A stretch of DNA of 64,000 nucleotides from Xanthobacteraceae bacterium (GTDB lineage Bacteria; Pseudomonadota; Alphaproteobacteria; Rhizobiales; Xanthobacteraceae): contig JAIESC010000007.1 in the NCBI GenBank assembly GCA_019746355.1, positions 124,001 through 188,000 of the forward strand, written 5' to 3'. The position numbers were made by a program, and so were the translations under genes. Shown one piece after another: positions 27,648 through 35,475 of the stretch; position 1 is the first letter of the stretch; each line of letters begins with the position of its first letter. Below the pieces are notes generated by a model. It was not told the origin of the DNA, made no database searches, and saw nothing but the letters and a program-made list of their open reading frames with translations.

Positions 27648-28541
27648 ATGAAACTGAAGAAACACAACCGCTATGCCTATTCGCCGATCACCGAGCGGCA
27701 GGACTTCATGTGGCCGGGCAATAAGCGCATCGCCTTCTATTGCGCGCTGAATGTCGAGCATTTCAGCTTTGGCGAAGGTCTCGGCCATACACCGACGGCG
27801 CTCGGCCCTCAGCCCGATGTTCGCAATTTCGGCTGGCGCGATTACGGTCTGCGCGTCGGCATCTGGCGCATTTTCGACGTGATGGACGAATTGAAGCTGC
27901 CGATGTGCCACCTGCTCAATGCTTCGGTCTGTGAGGAGATGCCGCAGATCGCCGCGCGCATTCGCCAGCGTGGCGACGAAGTGATCGGCCATGGCTATAC
28001 GAACTCCGAGCGCCAATCCGACATGGATGAAGCGACCGAGGCCGCAATGATCGCGCACGCGACCAGGACGCTGGCCGAGAGTTGCGGGCGACGCCCCTAT
28101 GGTTGGATGGGCCCGTGGATTTCAGAGACGGCCGTGACGCCCGACCTGCTGCAGGAGAACGGCTATACGTTCCTGATGGACTGGCCGGCCGACGATCAGC
28201 CGTTCTGGATGAAGACGCGCGCGGGCCGCATCATGTCGGTGCCTTACCCGATCGAGATCAACGATACGCCGACGATGCTCAGCCGCGCCCAGCCCGCGAC
28301 GGACTTCCATCGCATGATCCTCGATCAGTTCGAGGAAATGCTGCGGCTTTCGCAGAAGCAGTCCCTCGTGTTCGGCATCTCCATGCACACGTTCTGCACG
28401 GGTCAGCCGTTCCGGCTCGCACAGGTGCGGCAAGCCCTGCAAACACTCATGAAGCATCCGGGATTCGACAAGGTGTGGGTGACGACGCCCGGCGGAATCG
28501 CCGAGCACGCGGCCAGGCTGCCGACGGCCTGCGTGCCCTAA
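27648..28541 (+). CDS. Polysaccharide deacetylase (NodB-homology) family protein
   Basis: This 297-residue cytoplasmic protein without a signal peptide belongs to the carbohydrate esterase 4/PuuE-like group. Visible features are MCHLLNASVCEEMPQIAARI, GDEVIGHGYTNSERQSDM, the WMGPWISETAVTPDLLQENG segment and GISMHTFCTGQPFRLAQV. Members of this sub-branch hydrolyse C-N bonds in compounds such as allantoin or formamides rather than chitin. The usual metal-binding D-D motif at the N-terminus is replaced by ALNVEHF, so activity is uncertain. The start is ATG 27648. Confidence 0.85.
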   Translation: MKLKKHNRYAYSPITERQDFMWPGNKRIAFYCALNVEHFSFGEGLGHTPTALGPQPDVRNFGWRDYGLRVGIWRIFDVMDELKLPMCHLLNASVCEEMPQIAARIRQRGDEVIGHGYTNSERQSDMDEATEAAMIAHATRTLAESCGRRPYGWMGPWISETAVTPDLLQENGYTFLMDWPADDQPFWMKTRAGRIMSVPYPIEINDTPTMLSRAQPATDFHRMILDQFEEMLRLSQKQSLVFGISMHTFCTGQPFRLAQVRQALQTLMKHPGFDKVWVTTPGGIAEHAARLPTACVP

Positions 28542-28576
28542 AGCGCTCTCCAGTTGGCATGCACCAGCCTGTCCAC

Positions 28577-28605
28577 GTCATGGCCGGGACAAGCCCTGCC
28601 ATGAC
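28577..28605. repeat. Short hairpin repeat
   Basis: GTCATGGC (28577-28584) and GCCATGAC (28598-28605) form a perfect eight-base stem with an inner GGG/CCC pair. The form is like the dispersed hairpins found after genes in rhizobial genomes. It follows the deacetylase gene by 35 bases, so it may help end that transcript. Confidence 0.5.
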
Positions 28606-28643
28606 GACGGATGATTCAGTGCGAGTGGAAAACGCTCTACCCG

Positions 28644-28991
28644 TCAGGCCCGCGTCCGGGATCCCGCGTGTGACCCGTCCGCCGGGACGAACGCCGACGG
28701 CCGGCCCCACAGGACCACGCCGCCGCTCATGCCGGCCGGATAGAACCGCACCTGCCACAATCCACCCGGCACAGCCTGCACCATCCGGGTGCGGATGCCG
28801 GGTTCGGAGCGGAGGCAGCCCATCGCCTGCAGGACGACCTGGCTTTTGGCCACCGGAGGCGCGGTTGCGGTTTCGAGACTGTCGGCGCTCAGGCATAGAA
28901 TTGCGTTCGGCGCAGTGACCAGATCGTCCTGGTCAGCCGACGCAGCGCCGGTGCTCAGGACGGCGCAGAGAATGGCGAGTTGAATGCGCAT
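28644..28991 (-). CDS. Secreted protein of unknown function
   Basis: This 115-residue protein has signal peptide MRIQLAILCAVLSTGAASAD (cleavage about residue 20). The mature part carries two cysteines (ILCLSAD, AMGCLRS) that could form one disulfide, and a central VPGGLWQVRFYPAGMSGGVVLWG strand-rich region. No domain is recognised. It lies downstream of the ABC-F gene on the same strand, separated by 61 bases. Confidence 0.6.
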   Translation of the reverse strand: MRIQLAILCAVLSTGAASADQDDLVTAPNAILCLSADSLETATAPPVAKSQVVLQAMGCLRSEPGIRTRMVQAVPGGLWQVRFYPAGMSGGVVLWGRPSAFVPADGSHAGSRTRA

Positions 28992-29052
28992 GGGTGGGCC
29001 TCACCGCGCATCAACGCACCGCAGAACTTTACGTTCCGTTGCGAAGGGGTTG

Positions 29053-30861
29053 CTACCCGCCGCCGAGTTCCTCGCGCAGGATTTCCAGCTCCAGCCAGCG
29101 TTCCTCGGCCTCGGCGAGCCTGGTCTGCACCGCGCCGAGCGCCGCGGTTGTCTGCTCGAACCCCGTGCGGTCGCGCGCGAAGAACTCCGGATCGCCCAGC
29201 TTCTGCTGCAGCGTGCGGCCCTCGGCCTCGAGGTCGGCGATGGTCTTCGGCAGGGTCGCCAGCGCATGCTTCTCGTTGAAGCTGAGCTTGCGCCTTTTCT
29301 CCGGCGCCGGGGCCGTGACCTTCCGCTCCTTCGCGGCCTTCGCCACCGGCTTCGGCGCCTCGCGCGCGAGATCCGCGCCGCGCTGTGCCAGCATGTCGGT
29401 GTAGCCGCCGGCATATTCGATCCAGCGGCCGTTGCTCTCCGGCACGATCACGCTGCTGACCAGCCGGTCGAGAAAGTCCCGGTCGTGGCTGATCAGCAGC
29501 ACGGTGCCGGCATATTCGCCGATCATGTTCTCCAGCACGTCGAGCGTTTCGAGATCGAGGTCGTTGGTAGGCTCGTCGAGCACCAGCAGGTTCGACGGCC
29601 TCGCCAGCGTCTGCGCCAGCATCAGCCGGCCGCGTTCGCCGCCCGACAGCTTTTCCAGCGGCGTGCGCGCCTGCTCCGGCGTGAACAGAAAGTCCTTCAT
29701 GTAGCCGATCACATGCCGCCGTTGTCCGCCCACCTCGACCGTGTCGCTGCCGCCGCCGGTCAGCGCGTCGGAAACGGTGGTGGTGGGTGACAGGCTGTCG
29801 CGGTGCTGGTCGAGGGTCGCCATCTGCACGGTCGTGCCGAGCTTCACCGAGCCCGCGTCGGGCGCAAGCGCGCCGGTCAGAAGCGTCACCAGCGTGGTCT
29901 TGCCGCTGCCGTTCGGGCCGACCACGCCGATGCGGTCGCCGCGCAGCACGCGCGTGGAGAAATCCCGCACCACGGCGCGCTCGCCGAAGCTCTTGCCGAT
30001 GCCCTTGGCCTCGATCACCAGTGCGCCGGACGGCGCCGCCTCGCTCGCCGCGATCTCGGCCGAGCCCGTCGGCCCGCGATGCGTGCGGCGCGTCTCGCGC
30101 AGCGCCTGCAAGTTCGCGAGCCGCTTGACGTTGCGCTTTCGTCGCGCGGTGACGCCGTAGCGCAGCCAGTGCTCCTCGGCGACGATCTTGCGGTCGAGCT
30201 TGTGCTGCGCGAGCTCCTCCTCGGCCAGCACCTGATCGCGCCAGTCCTCGAAATCGGCGAAGCCGCGCTCGATCCGCCGCGTCGTGCCGCGGTCGAGCCA
30301 AACCGTGCTGCGCGACAGGTTGGCCAGGAACCGGCGGTCGTGGCTGATCATCACGATCGCGGTGCGGCTTCCCTCCAGCTCGCGTTCCAGCCATTCGATG
30401 GTGGTGAGGTCGAGATGGTTGGTCGGCTCGTCAAGCAGCAGGATGTCCGGGTCGGGCGCGAGCACGCGCGCCAGCGCCGCGCGCCGCGCCTCGCCGCCCG
30501 AGAGGCGCCGCGGCTCCTCATTGCCGCTGAGGCCCAGCGCATCGAGCATCTGCCGCGCCTGATGCGGTCCGTCGTGCGGGCCCAGGCCCGCCTCGACATA
30601 GGCGAGCACGGTCGGCGCGTCGCCGAAGTCGGGCTCCTGCGCAAGGTAGCGGACCGACGCGCCGGGCTGCGCGAACACCGAGCCGCTGTCGGGCTCGACC
30701 GTACCGGCGGCGATCTTCAGCAGCGTCGATTTGCCGGAGCCGTTCCGGCCGACCAGGCAGACGCGCTCGCCGGCTGCGACCGAAAGCTCGGCCGAGGTGA
30801 GCAGCGGCGTGCCGCCGAAGGTGAGGGCGATGTCTTTGAGCTGGAGGAGAGGCGCTGGCAT
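29053..30861 (-). CDS. ABC-F family ATPase (Uup-like)
   Basis: This 602-residue soluble protein contains two ABC modules without membrane segments. The first has Walker A GRNGSGKST, signature LSGGEARRAALARVL and LLLDEPTNHLDL. The second has GPNGSGKTT, LSGGERGRLMLAQTL and LVLDEPTNDLDL. The linker between them is basic. The C-terminal 70-80 residues are a charged coiled coil like the Uup DNA-binding tail. ABC-F proteins act on ribosomes; Uup also affects replication/transposon precise excision. The start is ATG 30861. Confidence 0.93.
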   Translation of the reverse strand: MPAPLLQLKDIALTFGGTPLLTSAELSVAAGERVCLVGRNGSGKSTLLKIAAGTVEPDSGSVFAQPGASVRYLAQEPDFGDAPTVLAYVEAGLGPHDGPHQARQMLDALGLSGNEEPRRLSGGEARRAALARVLAPDPDILLLDEPTNHLDLTTIEWLERELEGSRTAIVMISHDRRFLANLSRSTVWLDRGTTRRIERGFADFEDWRDQVLAEEELAQHKLDRKIVAEEHWLRYGVTARRKRNVKRLANLQALRETRRTHRGPTGSAEIAASEAAPSGALVIEAKGIGKSFGERAVVRDFSTRVLRGDRIGVVGPNGSGKTTLVTLLTGALAPDAGSVKLGTTVQMATLDQHRDSLSPTTTVSDALTGGGSDTVEVGGQRRHVIGYMKDFLFTPEQARTPLEKLSGGERGRLMLAQTLARPSNLLVLDEPTNDLDLETLDVLENMIGEYAGTVLLISHDRDFLDRLVSSVIVPESNGRWIEYAGGYTDMLAQRGADLAREAPKPVAKAAKERKVTAPAPEKRRKLSFNEKHALATLPKTIADLEAEGRTLQQKLGDPEFFARDRTGFEQTTAALGAVQTRLAEAEERWLELEILREELGGG

Positions 30862-30955
30862 GGCGCGCCATCTACGAGACGGAAGGCAGGAAAGGCAATA
30901 TCAACGGCGCGAAGCCACACCGCAAATGACTGACTTGCAGGTGATGGGGGGAGCG

Positions 30956-31729
30956 CTAGGAGGTGGACAGGCGCGGGCCCTCGGCACGAGGGGTAGGCAT
31001 ACCGTCCCATGTGCGGCCATCCAACATGCGCCCAGATTTCTTTTTGTTCACGCCGCCCCATTGCTTGAAATGAAATGCAACACGCGACGATTGGCATTGG
31101 TGATGAATGGACCGCACCCAATTTTCTTGAATTTGTCGCGCGCCTGGACCACTTTCTCCGCCAACAATGACCCAATCAATTTGGCTGAGATTTAGTTGAT
31201 CCAGCGGGCCGAGCAGAGGTTCTAAACTTAAAAATTTTACCTCTGCGTCGGTTTCCCGCAGATGATCAATGCGCCAAGCGTAATCTTGATTTTCAACACT
31301 TACACCCATCCAGATGTTTGGCGTCCAAGTCAGAAATTTAGACACCTCTTTCAATCGTTCTGCTCTTTTTGTCAGAACTTGATATGTATGGTGGGAAGTT
31401 TCATTCATTGTCTTGAAAACACGGCTTATATATTCAAGTGGCACGTCCTCATGAAATAGATCGGACATGCTGTTTACAAAAATCAATTTTCCAGTCTTCC
31501 AACGACGTGGAATTTCAAGCGAGGCAGTGTCGAGCCTAATGACACCATTCCATTTCGCCCGGCCGCCCGACTTGCGTGTGGTCCCTTGGTATTTTTCTTG
31601 CCCCATTGCACCTAGTCGCGCTGCGAGTCGCATCGCGTAGCAGTTTGTGCAACCCGGAGATATAACCGCGCAGCCAGCAACGGGATTCCAAGTAGCCTCA
31701 GTCCATTCGATTCTTGAATTGTTAGCCAT
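30956..31729 (-). CDS. DUF5131 (phage Gp37/Gp68 family) three-Cys-motif protein
   Basis: This 257-residue protein has N-terminal NPVAGCAVISPGCTNCYAM with cysteines at 20, 27 and 30, the three-Cys motif (C-x6-C-x2-C) that gives its partner family its name and that recalls an iron-sulfur site. Downstream are FVNSMSDLFHEDVPLEYI, VLTKRAERL, WMGVSVENQ, LEPLLGPL and WVIVGGESGPGAR, the hallmarks of the Gp37/Gp68 family found in phages and bacteria. The enzyme activity is unknown; a radical-SAM-like fold has been suggested by the motifs (inference). It overlaps the partner gene tcmP by eight bases. The DNA is visibly more AT-rich than neighbouring genes, suggesting horizontal gain. Confidence 0.92.
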   Translation of the reverse strand: MANNSRIEWTEATWNPVAGCAVISPGCTNCYAMRLAARLGAMGQEKYQGTTRKSGGRAKWNGVIRLDTASLEIPRRWKTGKLIFVNSMSDLFHEDVPLEYISRVFKTMNETSHHTYQVLTKRAERLKEVSKFLTWTPNIWMGVSVENQDYAWRIDHLRETDAEVKFLSLEPLLGPLDQLNLSQIDWVIVGGESGPGARQIQENWVRSIHHQCQSSRVAFHFKQWGGVNKKKSGRMLDGRTWDGMPTPRAEGPRLSTS

Positions 31730-32849
31730 GCGTCTGACCCGGAAAGATTACAATGACGTTGTCGCCGAACGTCGGCTGACCCTTACGCTTGGGTCGCTTA
31801 TGAGCTGGTGGATTGGTCGCAATTTTTTCCTCAGCCTCTAACTGCATTAGCGCTGCTTTATAGTTGCGAAGAACAAATCTCTTCCCAATGTTGTGACGCT
31901 CAAAGACCTCCAGCATCGTCAGCGTTCGTCCGGCAAAGCACGTCACTAGGTCATCAGCCAAGTGTTCGAGGGGCCGATCCAGTGAAAAGAGGAGCGGCGT
32001 TTCATATTCGCTGAGGGAATTTGAGTATGCGAAAGAGGGGACTCCCTGATCGAACTCGGAGCTTTCTGCGGCCATGATTTCTTTCATCACATTGTAGGCT
32101 AGCTTTGCCTTCGTAACGAAGATTAGGTGATGGGATGTTCTTTCCTGGCCGGGCCGCTTGAAGGTAAACGGCAGGACATACGGAAACCCCATTTCAGCGA
32201 GCGCTTGCGAGAATGATTCCAATATGAGTTTTTCCCGTTCGCTGGGGCGCTTGTCCGTTAGCTTCCCGCGCAATTCCATCAATCTCTGTCTGCCGAACAA
32301 TGCGAGCGTGTGATCCTCGAATATTTCATTGTCGATGGCTGCATTGATTCTGGCATAGCTGAAAAACAGGATTAGGTCGCAACCCCAATCCTTTAGCATC
32401 GCGCGAAGCAGCTTTAGTGTGACGCCCTTGTATCCAAACGGATCAATAAAGGAGAAAGAGGGTGGTAGCGGTTTCGAAAAGAGAGCGGCTATTTCATCGT
32501 CGATGTCGAGTTCGAATACTTCTGGTTGATGTTCCAATTTCTCGACACCAATTATGGCGGCAATATTCTCGCGGAGCTCATCTGCATGTTTGTGATCATT
32601 GAAGATGGATTTTAGAAATCTGCAGAGGTCCGGATTCCTCACGGCCTCTTCCAGGATCAAGATGGGTGTCGATTTCGATCCGTCATTGTACTTTCCAGGA
32701 CCTGCGTACAAATCAAAATAGGCTAGGCCTTTGGCCCATTGCTTTGCGTGAGGGATCATCACCCTGCTCCAGAAGGCAAAGTACTTCGTGACGATCCGTG
32801 CCTTGATGAGTGAAGCTTCAGACTGTGCATCGTAAAAGTCCTCTGGCAC
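31722..32849 (-). CDS. tcmP: Three-Cys-motif partner protein TcmP
   Basis: This 375-residue protein starts at GTG 32849. A TTG at 32918 opens the same frame but lies inside the promoter and LexA-type box, so GTG with GGGGGG upstream is preferred. Family features are FYDAQSEASLIKARIVTKYF, FDLYAGPGKY (resembling a methyltransferase SAM loop), FSFIDPFGYKG, LILFFSYARINAAI and a C-terminal FVLRNYKAALMQL helix-turn-helix-like tail. TcmP is regularly encoded beside DUF5131 proteins; its function is unknown. Its stop overlaps the DUF5131 start by eight bases, so the two are co-translated. Confidence 0.9.
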   Translation of the reverse strand: MPEDFYDAQSEASLIKARIVTKYFAFWSRVMIPHAKQWAKGLAYFDLYAGPGKYNDGSKSTPILILEEAVRNPDLCRFLKSIFNDHKHADELRENIAAIIGVEKLEHQPEVFELDIDDEIAALFSKPLPPSFSFIDPFGYKGVTLKLLRAMLKDWGCDLILFFSYARINAAIDNEIFEDHTLALFGRQRLMELRGKLTDKRPSEREKLILESFSQALAEMGFPYVLPFTFKRPGQERTSHHLIFVTKAKLAYNVMKEIMAAESSEFDQGVPSFAYSNSLSEYETPLLFSLDRPLEHLADDLVTCFAGRTLTMLEVFERHNIGKRFVLRNYKAALMQLEAEEKIATNPPAHKRPKRKGQPTFGDNVIVIFPGQTHG

Positions 32850-32893
32850 CGTCTGCCCCCCAGCTGGCCCGCCCGCACAAGTTGCGACTACTA

Positions 32894-32908
32894 GAACATA
32901 TAAAGAAC
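32894..32908 (-). promoter_or_regulatory. LexA-type box before tcmP-DUF5131
   Basis: On the plus strand this reads GAAC-ATATAAA-GAAC, the direct-repeat alphaproteobacterial LexA operator with an AT-rich seven-base spacer. On the minus strand TTGGCA (about 32909-32914) and TCTAGT 17 bases later can serve as -35 and -10, so the box sits between and over them. It lies 45 bases from the GTG start. The same geometry occurs before imuA at 41642. The operator call is by pattern only. Confidence 0.7.
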
Positions 32909-32931
32909 AAATTGCCAAATCATTAACAATA

Positions 32932-33474
32932 TCAAATACAACGAGGGGTCGTCCTCACTGGACTGCCTACTGATTCTCTTTGATAAAGTTCGCCTCCTGC
33001 TTGATCGTCTTCAAAAGCCTCAGTCTCCCGTTCTCGAACACATAAATGCCGGCCCATGTCGCCCTTCTTCTCGTTGCGCGCGCCCGACATCGCGATCAGG
33101 CGGCTGTTGTGGCGGAAGTCGATGGCTTCAAACTTGTCGTGCGTCTCGAACCAGCTTGAGGCCGACTGCAGCGCGATCATCCGGCCGCTCTTCGGCTCGA
33201 CGATCGCGCCCCAGATGCAGGTCGAACCGCAGCCCACCACCGCCAGGAAATAGCGGCCGGCGAAGTTCGTCCGGCTGTCGAGATGGCCGACCGTGTCCTG
33301 CAGCCGCAGCCGCGGGTCGTCGCCCCAGCCTTTCGGCACCTTCGGTTTCGCCACCCTCAGGCATGAAAGGTTCGCCACCGGATAGTCGGCGAAGCGCGGC
33401 GCGCGATCCTTGCCCTGCGCCGGCGCGGCGGCGGCCAGCGCAACAATCGTGAAAATTGCGACCGCGTGGCGCAT
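32932..33474 (-). CDS. Secreted protein, probably frameshifted near its 3' end
   Basis: As read it has 180 residues from ATG 33474 (GGGGGAGG seven bases upstream), with signal peptide MRHAVAIFTIVALAAAAPAQG. The mature part has VVGCGSTCIWGAIVEPKSGRMI and HDKFEAIDFRHNSRLIAMSG, a conserved periplasmic family of unknown role. After ARNEKKGD the frame turns into an Arg/Glu-rich nonsense tail. Skipping one base at 33057 gives WAGIYVFENGRLRLLKTIKQ and a natural stop at 32967. This is likely a one-base insertion (true decay or a sequence error), so the intact gene would span 32967-33474. Confidence 0.65.
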   Translation of the reverse strand: MRHAVAIFTIVALAAAAPAQGKDRAPRFADYPVANLSCLRVAKPKVPKGWGDDPRLRLQDTVGHLDSRTNFAGRYFLAVVGCGSTCIWGAIVEPKSGRMIALQSASSWFETHDKFEAIDFRHNSRLIAMSGARNEKKGDMGRHLCVRERETEAFEDDQAGGELYQRESVGSPVRTTPRCI

Positions 33475-33554
33475 CGGTCCTCCCCCGGGCGGCGTTACTA
33501 TAGGAGGACATAACGGGTGCCAAACACGCGCGCAAACCAACCCGGAGCGCAACG

Positions 33555-33746
33555 ATGGAATCGAAAGATGCCTTCCCCGCGCAGGTCATGATGATGGTGG
33601 GCGTGGCGCTGGAAGAGCTTCAGCGGTCGGAGGCGGAAACCGACCTCAACCGGATTCGCAATCTGATCATGAGCGCGCAATCGACCTTGACCGAGCTGCA
33701 CGCGCTTGCGTCCAGGACCGACGCCGACACGCCAAACACGGCTTGA
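33555..33746 (+). CDS. Small conserved-looking helical protein
   Basis: This 63-residue acidic protein starts MESKDAFPAQVMMMVGVALE and continues with ETDLNRIRNLIMSAQSTLTEL, predicted to form two amphipathic helices. GGAGCG lies seven bases before the ATG. No domain is recognised and it has no signal peptide. It is followed at once by a strong terminator, which supports it as a real single-gene transcript. Confidence 0.6.
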   Translation: MESKDAFPAQVMMMVGVALEELQRSEAETDLNRIRNLIMSAQSTLTELHALASRTDADTPNTA

Positions 33747-33760
33747 TACGCAGCGAGACA

Positions 33761-33788
33761 AAAGCCCCGGCTCACGCCGGGGCTTTTT
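33761..33788. terminator. Bidirectional rho-independent terminator
   Basis: AAAGCCCCGGC (33761-33771), loop TCAC, and GCCGGGGCTTT (33776-33786) form an 11-base perfect stem. It is followed by T residues on the plus strand and preceded by AAA on the minus strand. It separates the convergent small protein gene (33555) and the PRC-barrel gene (33813). Confidence 0.9.
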
Positions 33789-33812
33789 CGCGCCGCTGCT
33801 GGATCAGCGTGC

Positions 33813-34367
33813 TCAGTTGTACTTGAACTCCGGCATGCTCTTGAGCTGGTCCTTGGTGGCGCCGCTCAGCACCGCGTGGTCCGGATACCACTTCTTGTCG
33901 TTCGATGCGCTGGTGGTCGTGGTCGTCGTCGCCGGCCGGTTGGTGCCCGCGCCGGTCGTCGACGTGGTCGTCGTCGCGTTCGACGAGGTCTTCACCGGCT
34001 CGTCGACGAATTTCAGCTTGCTCATCTCGACCTTGATGTCGCGCTGGCCCATGCCGAGGAAGCCGCCGACGCCGATCACCACGCCTTCGACCTTGCCCGA
34101 CTTGTCGAGCAGGATCTCGCTGATGTCGCCGAGCTTCTCGTTCTGGTCGTTGTAGACGTTGAGGCCGACGAGCTTGGAGGCGCGCCACATGCCGGACTTC
34201 GCGGCGGGCGCGACCGCCGTGGTCTCGGCCGGCTTGCCCGCGGGCGCGGGCGTCGCGGCTGGTGGCGTGCCGGGTCCGGACGGCGAGGGTGCCGGGCTGG
34301 ACTGGGCAAACGCGGAAACGATCACGACGGACGAAAGCAGTCCGCCGATCAGAAGCTTCGAGTGCAT
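33813..34367 (-). CDS. Exported PRC-barrel domain protein
   Basis: This encodes 184 residues from ATG 34367 with GGAG upstream. Signal peptide MHSKLLIGGLLSSVVIVSAFA is followed by a Pro/Ala/Ser-rich linker (residues 22-60). The PRC-barrel at about 65-125 contains ASKLVGLNVYNDQNEKLGDI and GVVIGVGGFLGMGQRDI. A Thr-rich spacer then leads to a C-terminal WYPDHAVLSGATKDQLKSM segment. PRC-barrels mediate protein or RNA contacts; the periplasmic versions are common in Rhizobiales with unknown roles. A cytoplasmic relative lies at 36657. Confidence 0.85.
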   Translation of the reverse strand: MHSKLLIGGLLSSVVIVSAFAQSSPAPSPSGPGTPPAATPAPAGKPAETTAVAPAAKSGMWRASKLVGLNVYNDQNEKLGDISEILLDKSGKVEGVVIGVGGFLGMGQRDIKVEMSKLKFVDEPVKTSSNATTTTSTTGAGTNRPATTTTTTSASNDKKWYPDHAVLSGATKDQLKSMPEFKYN

Positions 34368-34549
34368 CGTGATACTCCGGGTGTTTGAAAGCAAAGATAA
34401 CCCACGAACGCGCGCGGAATCGCTTTGGTTCCTGCGAATGCGCTGCCGTGGATGGTTTGTTTTGTCGCGCGTGTGTCTTTTGCTAAATCGCGACGCGCGC
34501 GACTCGGTTGTCAATCGAAGCAGCGCCCGCTGCGCTGCGGCGATGGCCG

Positions 34550-34963
34550 TCATCGCGGATTTTCGTTCTGCTCATCCTCGCGCGGATGAACCATCGGCCG
34601 TGTGCTCGGCTGCGCGCTTCCGGAGCCCGTCGTCTCCGGCTGCGTGATCGGCGGGATCTGCCGGTACGCGCTTGCGCCAGATGGGTTTGCCGTGGCGGCC
34701 GCGCTTGCGGCGGCGCGCTCGGCGTTTTGCTGCTGCGCTCGCTCTTCGGCATTGTCCCTTGCCGTGATAAATGCGGTGACAATTCCGGCGATGAACAGCA
34801 TCGCAATTCCGGCCATCAGCACCGCGAAGATGCTGGCCGCTTCTTCGTCTCGCCGTTCCCACGCGTCGCTGAGCCAGCCCAAATTCCAGCCCATCAAGCC
34901 CCCGCCCATGCGGCGGTTGCCTTCCGGGTCGGGAGTGGACGGGTCGCTCGGCCGTTCGTTCAT
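34550..34963 (-). CDS. Single-pass membrane protein of unknown function
   Basis: This 137-residue protein has a Pro/Asp-rich N-terminal tail with NRRMGGGLMGWNLGW, a single membrane helix around residues 46-66 (FAVLMAGIAMLFIAGIVTAF), then a Glu/Ala-rich coiled-coil region (EERAQQQNAERAAASAAA) and a disordered Pro/Ser/Thr tail. No domain is recognised. The gap to the PRC-barrel start at 34367 is 182 bases with no feature seen. Confidence 0.6.
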   Translation of the reverse strand: MNERPSDPSTPDPEGNRRMGGGLMGWNLGWLSDAWERRDEEAASIFAVLMAGIAMLFIAGIVTAFITARDNAEERAQQQNAERAAASAAATANPSGASAYRQIPPITQPETTGSGSAQPSTRPMVHPREDEQNENPR

Positions 34964-35190
34964 GGGGCCGCTCCTTCCAATGACACGCTGCCGCCCCCTG
35001 ACCGGGGAAACGCTGCGCCGCGGGCACCGTTCCTCGGTTGCGGATCAGGGCTTGAAGGCGGCGATGGTGTGGAACCGGCGCCTGTCCGGCAGGCCAAATC
35101 GCGCGGAACGGCGGTTCCCCGGTTGCTTTGGCGGGGTGCGAAGCCCCGTATCATTTTGAAACCGCCCGTATCACTTTAGGGAGTCACACC

Positions 35191-35412
35191 ATGCGTCTTC
35201 TTCCGATCCTCGCTGCGGCCACGATCGGCGTGTTCGCCGTGACCGCGGTCAATGGTCAGAGCAGTGCCCAGCAGGCCACCGGCAATCCGTCCGGCGGGCA
35301 GAACATGGACACCACCAGCAAGGGCAATCCGAACACGCCCTCGGCCGGCCAGACCACCGGCATGAGCTCCAAGGCGATGAAGAAAAAGAGCAAGAAGAAA
35401 ACCCGGATGTAA
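35191..35412 (+). CDS. Small secreted protein with lysine-rich C-terminus
   Basis: This 73-residue protein starts at ATG 35191; TTAGGGAG lies ten bases upstream. Signal peptide MRLLPILAAATIGVFAVTAV is followed by a Gly/Asn/Ser/Gln-rich disordered region, and the last 13 residues are KAMKKKSKKKTRM, strongly basic. The role is unknown; a cell-envelope or nucleic-acid-binding peptide is possible (inference). A short direct repeat CCCGTATCA occurs twice just upstream (about 35144-35175). Confidence 0.6.
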   Translation: MRLLPILAAATIGVFAVTAVNGQSSAQQATGNPSGGQNMDTTSKGNPNTPSAGQTTGMSSKAMKKKSKKKTRM

Positions 35413-35430
35413 GTCCGGTTCCGGACAGAT

Positions 35431-35459
35431 AGCATCGCCCGCGCAAGCGGGCGATGCTT
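35431..35459. terminator. Bidirectional hairpin terminator
   Basis: AGCATCGCCCGC, loop GCAA and GCGGGCGATGCTT form a 12-base stem between the convergent genes at 35191 and 35476. The trailing T run is short, so termination may be partial. Confidence 0.65.
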
Positions 35460-35475
35460 CACGTGTGCGGCCCGG

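Noticed and set aside
32849..32918. TTG start at 32918 giving a longer TcmP
   Set aside because: The extension overlaps the promoter and the LexA-type box. GTG 32849 starts where family homology begins and has a G-rich ribosome site.
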